A stretch of DNA of 64,000 nt from Micromonospora coxensis (GTDB lineage Bacteria; Actinomycetota; Actinomycetes; Mycobacteriales; Micromonosporaceae): the NCBI RefSeq assembly GCF_900090295.1, contig NZ_LT607753.1, positions 2,666,001 through 2,730,000 on the forward strand. The letters are read 5' to 3'. The position numbers were made by a program, and so were the translations under genes. A model generated the notes under the pieces. It was not told where the DNA came from and made no database searches. It saw nothing but the letters and a program-made list of their open reading frames with translations. Below, piece after piece: positions 54,933-64,000 of this stretch; position 1 is the first letter of the stretch, and the number at the start of each line of letters is the position of its first letter.

Positions 54933-54977
54933 CCTGTGGACGACCCTGGGGTACGCCCACCGCCCGCTGTCCACAGG
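54933..54977. repeat. Inverted pair of DnaA-box-like 9-mers
   Basis: CCTGTGGAC (54933-54941) and its exact complement (54969-54977). Read in their own orientations they contain TCGTCCACA and CTGTCCACA, each one base from the actinobacterial DnaA-box consensus TTGTCCACA. In the divergent gap between acpS and the ESX-like gene. Confidence 0.5.
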
Positions 54978-55048
54978 CCCGGCGGACCGGCGGCACAGCC
55001 GCCTAGCGTCGGCCCGGTCGAGGTCACCGGGACGGGGAGGCGGGCAGG

Positions 55049-55339
55049 GTGGAACCGTTGGAGGTACGACCGGAGGTGCTGCGCGAGGTGGCCGGCCGGC
55101 TCACCGACGAGGCGTACGCGCTGGCGCACGGGGTGGCCGGCGCGCCGGGGCTGGTGGTGTCCGCGCCCGAGTGGCGGGCCGCCGCCGCCCTGACCCGGCT
55201 GGAGTCGGCCACGCACTCCTGGCACGGCGTGCTCGGCGGTCGGGTGGCACAGACCGCCGACGCCCTACGCACCGCCGCCCGCGCCTACGAGGCGGTCGAC
55301 GACCGGGCGGCCGGTCGACTCGCCGCGCTGCCCCGGTGA
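55049..55339 (+). CDS. ESX/EspC-like small helical protein
   Basis: 96-residue all-helical protein (PLEVRPEVLREVAGRLTDEA, then WRAAAALTRLESATHSW, RVAQTADALRTAARAYEAVD), the helical-hairpin layout of ESX-1 type VII secretion-associated EspC-family proteins. There is no signal peptide, as expected for type VII substrates, and no clear WxG; ATHSWHG lies at the turn. GTG at 55049 with GGGGAGG eight bases upstream. Its stop overlaps the start of the DUF1023 hydrolase (GTGA). The ESX secretion machinery itself is not in the window. Confidence 0.78.
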   Translation: MEPLEVRPEVLREVAGRLTDEAYALAHGVAGAPGLVVSAPEWRAAAALTRLESATHSWHGVLGGRVAQTADALRTAARAYEAVDDRAAGRLAALPR

Positions 55340-57186
55340 CCGGGTACGCGCAGCTCTGGCGAGCCGTGCCGGCGGACTGGAGCAACGCCGCGGCGGCCTG
55401 GCGCGGGTTGGCCGACCCGGTGCGGCGCCGCCGTCGAGGGCTCGCGACGGGCGCGGGCACCCTGCGTACCGGGTGGTCGGGCGGGGCGGCCGGCGCGGCC
55501 GGTGGGCGGCTCGCCGGGCTGCGGGCCGAACTGGCCGGTCTGCTGCCGGTGCTCGTGGAGGCGGACCAGGTGCTCGCCGAGTTCGCGGGCCGGCTGCGGG
55601 CGGCGAAGGCGCGGCTCGCCGCGGCGGTGGCGCTGGCGGACCGCAGCGGGGTGCAGCTCGACCGGCACGGCGTGGCGAGCGCCGTCCCGGTGCCGGCCCG
55701 CCCGGCGTGGGCCGGCCCGGAGGCGGGCGTCTTCCCGGCCGGCGTGCCGGCCCGCTCACCGGCCCCGCCCGGCCGCCACCGGGGTTCCGGTGGTCCCACC
55801 GGCGCCGACGGACCTGCGGGACGGTTCGGCAGCGGACCTGCGGGGTCGGTCGGCGCGGGTGGACCTGCGGGAGCGGTCGGCGCGGGCGGACCTGCCGGGG
55901 CCGCCGGAGCGGGTCCGGCCGCTCGGGTGTCGGGCGTGGGCGGGCCGGTGGTGGCGGGCGCCGGGGGTGGTCCGGCCGGGCCGGCGGAGGTGGCGCGGGT
56001 GGCCGCCGCCGTACGGGAGGCGCTCGCGCTGGCCGACGCCGCCGACCGGGAGGCCGCCGCCCGCCTCGACGAACTGGCGGCGGCGGGCCGCACCGGCTGG
56101 GTCACCCCGCCACCGCCCGGGCGGCCGGCGGCCGGTGCCTCTCCCGCCTCGGTCCGCGCCTGGTGGGCCGGCCTCACCCCGGCCCAGCGGCGCTGGCTGG
56201 TGCTGCACGAACCGGGGCGGGTCGGTCGGCTGGACGGTGTCCCGGTCGCCGCCCGCGACCAGGCCAACCGGCTGTTGCTCGCCGACCGCCGGGACGCCCT
56301 CTCGGCCGACCTGCGGGACCTGTCGAGCGGGCCGGGCGACCGGGCCGCGCGCCGCCGGGTCGAGGCGGCGTTGGCCGGGCTGGACGGGCTGGACGGGCGG
56401 CTGGCGGTGACCGGACCGCCCCGGGCGTACCTGCTGGGGCTGGACGAGCGCGGGGACGGGCGGGCGATCGTCGCGCTGGGCAACCCGGACCGCTCGGCGC
56501 AGGTGTTGACGTACGTGCCGGGGATGACCGCCGACCTCGCCGACGCCCCCGGCGAGCTGAGCCGGGCCGCCCGGGTGCTCGGCCGGTGCGCCGGCGTCGC
56601 CCCCGGCGAGGAGACCGCAGCGGTGCTCTGGCTGGACTACGACGCGCCGGACTTCCTGCACGAGGCGGCCTGGCCGGCCCAGGCGCGCGACGCCGGCCCG
56701 GCGCTGCACCACTTCCAGGAGGGGCTGCGGGCCACCCACGAGGGGCCACCGGCCCGGCAGACCGTGCTGGGGCACAGCTACGGCTCGGTGGTGGTGGGCA
56801 ACGCCGCCCGCGACCACGGGCTGGCCGCCGACGCGCTGGTCTTCGTCGGCTCTCCCGGTGTCGGGGTGGATCGGGCGGAGGCGCTACGTCTGCCGTCCGG
56901 GCAGGTCTGGGCGAGCACCGCGGCGGACGACGTGATCCGGTGGGTGGAGCCACCGGCGCAGCTCACCGGCCGAGCGGCACTCGCCACGTCACCGCTGGCC
57001 ACGGCGGTCTCGCTGCTGCGCCCCGACGACCACGAGCTGTGGTTCGGCCACGACCCGGCCGATCCCGGTTTCGGTGGCCGCACCTTCCCCAGCGCCCGGT
57101 ACGGCCACATCGGCTACTGGGAGCCCGACAATCCGGCCCTCGACGGGATGGCCCGGATCGTGCTCGGCCGGCCGGTGACCCCGTGA
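55336..57186 (+). CDS. DUF1023 alpha/beta-hydrolase with N-terminal helical ESX-like domain
   Basis: 616 residues. The N-terminus (about 1-105) is helical and WXG100-like (GYAQLWRAVPADWSNAAAAW, RTGWSGGAAGA). A Gly/Pro/Ala-rich linker (about 120-215) contains imperfect GPAG-x-VGAG repeats. The DUF1023 alpha/beta-hydrolase domain (about 330-610) has nucleophile Ser in TVLGHSYGSVVVG and likely His in HIGYWEPDN. Such proteins in actinobacteria pair a secretion-type helical domain with a lipase/esterase-like fold; the substrate is unknown. GTG start overlaps the previous stop (GTGA), so the two proteins are made together and may be co-exported. Confidence 0.86.
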   Translation: MTGYAQLWRAVPADWSNAAAAWRGLADPVRRRRRGLATGAGTLRTGWSGGAAGAAGGRLAGLRAELAGLLPVLVEADQVLAEFAGRLRAAKARLAAAVALADRSGVQLDRHGVASAVPVPARPAWAGPEAGVFPAGVPARSPAPPGRHRGSGGPTGADGPAGRFGSGPAGSVGAGGPAGAVGAGGPAGAAGAGPAARVSGVGGPVVAGAGGGPAGPAEVARVAAAVREALALADAADREAAARLDELAAAGRTGWVTPPPPGRPAAGASPASVRAWWAGLTPAQRRWLVLHEPGRVGRLDGVPVAARDQANRLLLADRRDALSADLRDLSSGPGDRAARRRVEAALAGLDGLDGRLAVTGPPRAYLLGLDERGDGRAIVALGNPDRSAQVLTYVPGMTADLADAPGELSRAARVLGRCAGVAPGEETAAVLWLDYDAPDFLHEAAWPAQARDAGPALHHFQEGLRATHEGPPARQTVLGHSYGSVVVGNAARDHGLAADALVFVGSPGVGVDRAEALRLPSGQVWASTAADDVIRWVEPPAQLTGRAALATSPLATAVSLLRPDDHELWFGHDPADPGFGGRTFPSARYGHIGYWEPDNPALDGMARIVLGRPVTP

Positions 57187-57205
57187 CGGCGGCGCCGGGG
57201 AGACG

Positions 57206-57247
57206 ACCGGGCCCCGCCGGCCGTGGGTACGGCGGGCGGGGCCCGGT
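57206..57247. terminator. Bidirectional terminator after the DUF1023 and glmS genes
   Basis: 13-bp arms 57206-57218 and 57235-57247 (ACCGGGCCCCGCC and complement) with a 16-base loop, between convergent stops. Confidence 0.85.
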
Positions 57248-57263
57248 GGACGTCGCGGTCGGA

Positions 57264-59177
<1,914 letters not shown>

Positions 59178-59184
59178 GGTCCGC

Positions 59185-59190
59185 AGCCTA
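59185..59190 (-). promoter_or_regulatory. -10 box of leaderless glmS promoter
   Basis: TAGGCT on the minus strand, seven bases before ATG 59177. Confidence 0.55.
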
Positions 59191-59415
59191 ACCCAGTTTC
59201 GCTCATCTCGCGTGCGCAGAAGTCGGCTAAACAATCACTGAATTTGAGCGATCGGCCGGTCGAGGCCAGCGCCCGGACGATCGTCCCCGCGCTGCGGCCC
59301 GCCGTGGCCGCGCAACGGGGTTGCGGGTCCTCCCCCGGTACGACAGTCTCTCGGCGGATCCGGCACGTCCCTCGGACAGCCCGACACCCCATTCCCCTCC
59401 CGTCCCGGAGCAGAC

Positions 59416-60519
59416 ATGCCCGACGCGTCCCCGCCCGCCGGGCCGTCCTCGCCCGAGCCGTCCCCCGCCGAGCCGTCCCCCGCCGAGCCGACCGGCGGCC
59501 CCGCCGTCGAGCCGACCGGCGGCCCCGGCGGCGCTCCGGCCGACCCGACCGCCGCGACACCCGCCGGGCACGCCTGGGCGCCGCCGGATCCCCTCGCGGC
59601 GCCCCGGCCCTGGACCGCGCCGGAGCCGTGGGCCTCCCCCACGCCCACCACGCCGGCCGACCCGGGTCGCTGGGCGCCTTCCCGCACACCGCCTGATGTC
59701 GCCCCGCCCGGCGCGACGGCTGAGGCCGCCGGGACAGTTGGGGCCGCCGGAACCTCTGGGACCATTGGGGCCGCCGGAACCTCTGGGACCGGCCCGCAAG
59801 ACACTCCGGCCGGTCCGCACGGCACCCCGGCCGGCCCCAACGCCACCCCGGCCAGCGCGTGGGCCACCCCGACCAGCCCGCACGCCACCCCGACCGGCCC
59901 GTACGCCACCCCGACCGGGCCCGCCGGAGCGAGGCCCACCGGCTGGCCGCCGGCGGCGTACCCGCCGCCGTACGCCTACCCCGGCCGCCCGTCCGGCTCC
60001 TCGATCGGTGGACGCCGGGTGGCCGGCATCGTCATCGCGGTCGTCGCCGTGCTCGTCATCGTCGTCTGCGGCTGCCTGGGGGTGGGCAGCGCACTGGTCG
60101 GGCGGTACACCCCGGGCCCGGTCGCCGAGGACCCCTACTACGACGATCCGTACTACGACGAGGACGACGAGGACGACACCCCCGTCCCGACCTGGACCCC
60201 GCCCACGCCCAGCGAGCCGGCGACCGCCGCCGCCACCCCGTCGAGCGGGGGCGGCCGGATCAGCGTGACGTACGAGGTGACCGGAAAGGGCCGGGGAGAC
60301 ATCCGGTACTACGACGCCAACGGCGAGTTCATCCGCCTGGACGAGGTGCGGCTGCCCTGGCGCATGAAGATCCGCACCGACGATCCGAGCCGGGTGATGG
60401 TGATGGCCGACAACACCGAGTACGACACCCCGATCGCCTGCTCGGTCCGGGTCGGCGACCGCCGGCCGGTGACCGACGAGCACCCACTGGGGTACCAGGT
60501 GACCTGCACGGGGAGGTGA
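59416..60519 (+). CDS. Proline-rich single-pass membrane protein with MmpS-like extracellular domain
   Basis: 367 residues. The first ~190 are Pro/Ala/Thr/Gly-rich with short repeats (AAGTSGT and GPxATPxGP types), probably disordered and cytoplasmic. One membrane helix lies at about 205-228 (VAGIVIAVVAVLVIVVCGCL), then an acidic Asp/Tyr patch (EDPYYDDPYYDEDDEDD) and a beta domain (about 275-367: ISVTYEVTGKGRGDIRYYDA, LPWRMKIRTDD) like the C-terminal domain of mycobacterial MmpS proteins. MmpS proteins help MmpL lipid exporters, but no MmpL is nearby, so the role is open. ATG at 59416. Confidence 0.8.
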   Translation: MPDASPPAGPSSPEPSPAEPSPAEPTGGPAVEPTGGPGGAPADPTAATPAGHAWAPPDPLAAPRPWTAPEPWASPTPTTPADPGRWAPSRTPPDVAPPGATAEAAGTVGAAGTSGTIGAAGTSGTGPQDTPAGPHGTPAGPNATPASAWATPTSPHATPTGPYATPTGPAGARPTGWPPAAYPPPYAYPGRPSGSSIGGRRVAGIVIAVVAVLVIVVCGCLGVGSALVGRYTPGPVAEDPYYDDPYYDEDDEDDTPVPTWTPPTPSEPATAAATPSSGGGRISVTYEVTGKGRGDIRYYDANGEFIRLDEVRLPWRMKIRTDDPSRVMVMADNTEYDTPIACSVRVGDRRPVTDEHPLGYQVTCTGR

Positions 60520-60537
60520 CCGGACGCGGCCGGGCCG

Positions 60538-60543
60538 TAGGCT
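60538..60543 (+). promoter_or_regulatory. -10 box of leaderless aminotransferase promoter
   Basis: TAGGCT seven bases before GTG 60551, no Shine-Dalgarno between. Confidence 0.5.
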
Positions 60544-60550
60544 GGCCACC

Positions 60551-61747
60551 GTGACGACAACCCCCGACGTCGATCCCCTCGTCGCCCGGATGCGCCCCTT
60601 CGGGACGACGATCTTCGCCGAGATGTCCGCGCTCGCGGTCCGCACCGGCGCGGTGAACCTCGGGCAGGGCTTCCCGGACAGCGACGGCCCGCCGGAGATG
60701 CTGGCCGCCGCGGCGGAGGCGCTGCGCACCGGGCAGAACCAGTACCCGCCGGGCCCCGGGATCCCCGCCCTGCGCCACGCGATCGCCGAGCACCAGCGCC
60801 GCTTCCACGCGCTGACGTACGACCCGGACGGCGAGATCGTCGTCACGGCGGGCGCCACCGAGGCGATCGCGGCCAGCATCCTCGCCCTCTGCGAGCAGGG
60901 CGACGAGGTGGTCTGCTTCGAGCCGTACTACGACTCGTACGCCGCCTCGATCGCGCTGGCCGGCGCGGTGCGGCGGCCGGTGACGCTGCGCCCGGGCGAC
61001 GACGGCCGGTACGGCTTCGACCCGGCGGAGCTGCGCGCCGCGTTCGGGCCGAGGACCCGGCTGGTGCTGCTCAACTCCCCGCACAACCCGACCGGCAAGG
61101 TCTTCACCCCGCAGGAGCTGGCCCTGGTGGCCGACCTCTGCCGCGAGCACGACGCGTACGCGGTCACCGACGAGGTCTACGAGCATCTGGTCTTCACCGA
61201 CGCCGCGAGCGGGCACGTGCCGCTGGCGACGCTGCCCGGGATGCGGGAGCGGACGCTGCGCATCTCGTCGGCCGGCAAGACGTTCTCCTGCACCGGCTGG
61301 AAGGTGGGCTGGGTGAGCGGCCCCGCGCCCCTGGTGTCGGCGGTGCTGCGGGTCAAGCAGTTCCTCACCTTCGTCAACGCCGCGCCGCTGCAACCGGCGG
61401 TCGCCGTGGCGCTGGCCCTGCCCGACAGCTACTTCACCGGCTTCCGGGACGACCTGCAACTGCGGCGGGACCTGCTGGTGGACGGCCTGACCGACGCGGG
61501 CTTCGACGTGCTCAGCCCGGAGGGGACGTACTTCGTCACCGCCGACGTGAGTGCGCTCGGTGGCCGGGACGGAGTGGACTTCTGCCGGTCGCTGCCGGAG
61601 CGCTGCGGCGTGGTCGCCGTACCCACCCAGGTCTTCTACGACGACCCGGAGGCCGGCCGGCGGCTGGTCCGGTTCGCCTTCTGCAAGCGGCCCGAGGTGC
61701 TCACCGAGGCGGTCACCCGGCTGCGTGGCCTGGCCGGGCGGCGATGA
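60551..61747 (+). CDS. PLP-dependent class I/II aminotransferase, DapC-like
   Basis: 398-residue fold-type I PLP enzyme. VNLGQGFPDSDGPPEML at the start, TAGATEAI phosphate cup, NSPHNPTGKVF, TDEVYEHLVF and the Schiff-base Lys in SSAGKTFSCTGWKVGW are all present. Its closest recognised relative is mycobacterial DapC (N-succinyl-diaminopimelate aminotransferase), which would put it in lysine/meso-DAP synthesis. Methionine or kynurenine aminotransferases of the same subgroup look similar, so specificity is not settled. Leaderless GTG at 60551. Its stop overlaps the ATG of the next gene. Confidence 0.88.
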   Translation: MTTTPDVDPLVARMRPFGTTIFAEMSALAVRTGAVNLGQGFPDSDGPPEMLAAAAEALRTGQNQYPPGPGIPALRHAIAEHQRRFHALTYDPDGEIVVTAGATEAIAASILALCEQGDEVVCFEPYYDSYAASIALAGAVRRPVTLRPGDDGRYGFDPAELRAAFGPRTRLVLLNSPHNPTGKVFTPQELALVADLCREHDAYAVTDEVYEHLVFTDAASGHVPLATLPGMRERTLRISSAGKTFSCTGWKVGWVSGPAPLVSAVLRVKQFLTFVNAAPLQPAVAVALALPDSYFTGFRDDLQLRRDLLVDGLTDAGFDVLSPEGTYFVTADVSALGGRDGVDFCRSLPERCGVVAVPTQVFYDDPEAGRRLVRFAFCKRPEVLTEAVTRLRGLAGRR

Positions 61748-62862
61748 GCGGCTACGCCGCCCGGATCCGCGGGGTCGCCGCGATGCGGGAGTGCGATCGG
61801 ATCCTCTCCGGCCGGCGGCCGACCTCGCTCGCCGAACAGCTCGCCGTGCTGGCGGCGACCGCCGACCCGGACGGGTTGCCCGACTTCTACGGCGAGGGCG
61901 GCCCGGTGGCGACGCTCGAACGCCGGGTGGCCGAGCTGCTCGGCACCGCCGACGCCGTCCTCTTCCCCACCGGCACGATGGCCCAGCAGGTCGCGATGCG
62001 GTACGGCGCGGAGCTGACCGGCCGGACCGCCGTCGGGCTGCACCCGCTGAGCCACCCGCTGGTGCACGAGCGGGACGCGTACGCGGTGCTCGGTGGCCTG
62101 CGCGCGGTGCCCACCACCACGGCGGCCCGTAATCCGACGGCGCAGGAGGTGGCCGCCCTCGACGAGCCGGTCGGCACCCTGCTGCTGGAGCTGCCGCTGC
62201 GCGACGCCGGTTTCGTGCTGCCCGACTGGGACGAGCTGGTAGCCACGGTGGCGGCGGCCCGGGCGGCCGGCGCCCGGGTGCACGTCGACGGGGCACGGCT
62301 GTGGGAGTCGGTGCCGCACCTCGGGCATCCGGCGGCGGCGGTCGCCGCGCTGGCCGACAGCGTCTACGTCTCGTTCTACAAGTCCCTCGGCGGCATCTCC
62401 GGCGCGGCGCTCGCCGGGGACGAGGCGCTGGCCCGGTACGCCCGCGCGTGGCGGCACCGCTACGGCGGGACGGTCTTCCAGCAGTGGCCGGTCGCCCTGG
62501 CGGCGCTCGACGGCCTCACCGACGAACTGCCCCGGCTCGCCGGGTACGTGGCGCACGCCCGGACGGTCGCCGAGGCGCTGGCGGCGCTGCCCGGGGCGCG
62601 GGTCTTCCCCACGCCCCCGCACACCCATCAGTTCCGGATCTGGTTGCCGCACCCGGCGGACGTGCTCAACGCCGCCACCCTCGCCCTCGCCGAGCAGGAG
62701 CGGGCCTGGTTCGTCGGGAACTGGCAGGAGACCGAGGTGCCGGGTCTGTCCATGGCCGAGGTGACGGTGGCCGGCCCGGCCCTGGAGTTCGACCCCGGGC
62801 AGGTCGTCGAGCTGGGCGAGCGGTTCCTGCGCCGCGTCGCGTCCGCCGCCCGGCCGGGCTGA
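61744..62862 (+). CDS. Threonine-aldolase/beta-eliminating-lyase family PLP enzyme
   Basis: 372 residues, fold-type I PLP enzyme of the beta_elim_lyase (low-specificity threonine aldolase) family. Visible are PDFYGEGGPVATLERRVAEL, VLFPTGTMAQQVAMR, VHVDGARLWES and the PLP Lys in VSFYKSLGGISGAAL. The first ~45 residues are an extra helical N-terminus. It probably cleaves or trans-eliminates a beta-hydroxy amino acid. The ATG overlaps the aminotransferase stop (ATGA), so the two act on related amino acids or at least are made together. Confidence 0.87.
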   Translation: MSGYAARIRGVAAMRECDRILSGRRPTSLAEQLAVLAATADPDGLPDFYGEGGPVATLERRVAELLGTADAVLFPTGTMAQQVAMRYGAELTGRTAVGLHPLSHPLVHERDAYAVLGGLRAVPTTTAARNPTAQEVAALDEPVGTLLLELPLRDAGFVLPDWDELVATVAAARAAGARVHVDGARLWESVPHLGHPAAAVAALADSVYVSFYKSLGGISGAALAGDEALARYARAWRHRYGGTVFQQWPVALAALDGLTDELPRLAGYVAHARTVAEALAALPGARVFPTPPHTHQFRIWLPHPADVLNAATLALAEQERAWFVGNWQETEVPGLSMAEVTVAGPALEFDPGQVVELGERFLRRVASAARPG

Positions 62863-63055
62863 CCCTGCCGGGGGCACCCGCCTCGACCCATCCGGGTGCC
62901 GCAGCGCCGCCGTCGACGACAGCGAGGCGGCACAGATCCGGCGCGGTCGGACGCCCCGGCCCGGCTGACCCCGGGTCCGGCCTCGGCACCGACCAGATCG
63001 GCGGGCACGGCGCCGGGCGCCGCGTACCGGGACGGGTGCGGGTACCGGAGACAGG

Positions 63056-63092
63056 CGTCGGCCCGGACCGCCGGTGGCGATCCGGGCCGACG
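63056..63092 (-). terminator. glmM terminator
   Basis: Perfect 12-bp arms 63056-63067 and 63081-63092 with a 13-base loop, eight bases after the glmM stop. The rest of the gap (62863-63055) shows no gene. Confidence 0.82.
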
Positions 63093-63100
63093 GAGAGCTG

Positions 63101-64000
63101 TCAGGCGGTCGGGCTCGCCACCCGGACCTGCTCGGCGATCCGCTCGGCCACCGACCGGGCGGTCGGCTCGGTGGCGGCCTCGACCATCACCCGTACCAGC
63201 GGCTCGGTGCCGGAGGGGCGCAGCAGCACCCGGCCGGTCTCGCCCAGCTCGGCCTCGGCCCGTTCGACCTCGGCGCGGACGGCGGGGGCGGCCGCGCCGA
63301 CGGTACGATCGCCGACCGGCACGTTGATCAGCACCTGCGGCAGCTTGGTGACCACCGAGGCCAGCTCGGCCAGCGACTTGCCGGTGTGCGCCATCCGCGC
63401 CATCAGGTGCAGCCCGGTGAGCACCCCGTCGCCGGTGGTCGCGTACGCCGGCATGACGATGTGGCCGCTCTGCTCGCCGCCGAGGGCGAGGCCGGAGGCG
63501 CGCAGCTCCTCCAGGACGTACCGGTCACCGACCTTGGTCTCGATCAGCCGGATGCCCTGCGCGGACATCGCCAGCCGCAGGCCGAGGTTGCTCATCACGG
63601 TCGCGACCAGGGTGTCCTGGGTGAGGGTGCCGGCCTCCCGCATGGCGAGGGCGAGGATCGCCATCACCTGGTCGCCGTCGACCTCGTCGCCGTCGGCGGT
63701 CACCGCCACGCACCGGTCGGCGTCGCCGTCGTGCGCGATGCCCAGGTGGGCGCCGTGCTCCACCACGGCGGCGCGCAGCGCGTCGATGTGGTTGGAGCCG
63801 CAGTCGTCGTTGATGTTGAGCCCGTCCGGCTCGGCGTAGATGGCGACCACCTCGGCGCCCGCCTCCCGGTACGCCACCGGCGCCACCTCGGCCGCCGCGC
63901 CGTTGGCGCAGTCGACCACCACCTTGATCCCGTCCAGCCGGTGCCCGACGGTGCCGACGAGGTGCTGCACGTAGTGGTCCGCGCCGTCGAGCAGGTCGTG
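63101..64000 (-). CDS. glmM: Phosphoglucosamine mutase, N-terminus cut by window edge
   Basis: C-terminal 299 residues of the enzyme that converts glucosamine-6-phosphate (from GlmS) to glucosamine-1-phosphate for peptidoglycan. Visible: domain 2 [15 protein letters not shown], the Mg-binding loop [14 protein letters not shown], the sugar-specificity loop [19 protein letters not shown] and the phosphate-binding loop [23 protein letters not shown] and RPSGTEPL favour GlmM over phosphomannomutase. The catalytic Ser loop lies beyond the right edge. Confidence 0.95.
   Translation of the reverse strand, partial: HDLLDGADHYVQHLVGTVGHRLDGIKVVVDCANGAAAEVAPVAYREAGAEVVAIYAEPDGLNINDDCGSNHIDALRAAVVEHGAHLGIAHDGDADRCVAVTADGDEVDGDQVMAILALAMREAGTLTQDTLVATVMSNLGLRLAMSAQGIRLIETKVGDRYVLEELRASGLALGGEQSGHIVMPAYATTGDGVLTGLHLMARMAHTGKSLAELASVVTKLPQVLINVPVGDRTVGAAAPAVRAEVERAEAELGETGRVLLRPSGTEPLVRVMVEAATEPTARSVAERIAEQVRVASPTA

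Noticed and set aside
57178..57263. A glmS-associated ribozyme or small RNA
   Set aside because: Only a plain bidirectional hairpin is seen, and it lies at the 3' end of glmS.

Overview
This 64 kb window is high-GC actinobacterial chromosome, most likely from a Micromonospora or close relative (Micromonosporaceae). The evidence is the gene order bldM/whiD-DUF5319-guaB-guaB3, groES-groEL under CIRCE operators, a WhiB protein, a mycothiol-dependent-type enzyme, an ESX-type protein, MmpS-like and LCP cell-envelope proteins, very high GC in third codon positions, many GTG starts and many leaderless promoters. No rRNA, tRNA, CRISPR array, transposase or prophage is recognisable. Both ends cut a gene: a peptide ABC permease on the left (C-terminus missing) and glmM on the right (N-terminus missing).

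Layout. 1-2.6 kb: peptide ABC permease and its binding lipoprotein. 3.3-14.3 kb: a sortase-anchored thioester adhesin, a PspC-type sensor kinase with its NarL-type regulator, PspC membrane proteins, phosphatidylserine synthase and decarboxylase in convergent orientation, and two adjacent double-Nudix proteins. 14.3-15.8 kb: guaA. 16.5-19.3 kb: a retinal/light module with a KR2-like rhodopsin carrying the sodium-pump NDQ motif, a divergent second rhodopsin with an unusual Schiff-base environment, and the retinal-forming oxygenase Blh translationally coupled to the second rhodopsin. 19.3-26.5 kb: a GMC oxidoreductase with a ferredoxin-like Cys motif, an LCP protein, a secreted M23 protein and two M1 lipoprotein peptidases. 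26.6-37.9 kb: guaB3-guaB, DUF5319, BldM-like regulator, WhiD, a sulfite-oxidase-like protein, groEL-groES, a methyltransferase and YbaK.

37.9-42.7 kb: a complete XylFGH-type sugar ABC operon ending in a ROK regulator. 42.8-45.4 kb: an M23 peptidase with five FG-GAP/VCBS repeats, a DUF4142 protein and a small protein. 45.5-54.9 kb: one long minus-strand housekeeping run with acpS, nnr, alr, a hydrolase, tsaE, ung, a MDMPI-family protein, tsaB, rimI and tsaD. From here to 64 kb: an ESX-like protein plus DUF1023 hydrolase, glmS, an MmpS-like protein, a DapC-like aminotransferase with a threonine-aldolase-fold partner, and glmM. GlmS/GlmM and Alr feed peptidoglycan, AcpS activates acyl carrier proteins, Nnr repairs NAD(P)H hydrates, and TsaB/D/E make the t6A tRNA modification.

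The two most unusual things are the rhodopsin pair, and a 59-bp repeat found as three tandem copies between alr and the hydrolase and once between tsaB and rimI. Each repeat copy is a complete 20-codon open frame that starts on the stop of the frame before it through a GTGA overlap, so the repeats sit between genes without breaking translational coupling. A second repeat class, large GATC-containing palindromes, occurs in four intergenic gaps.
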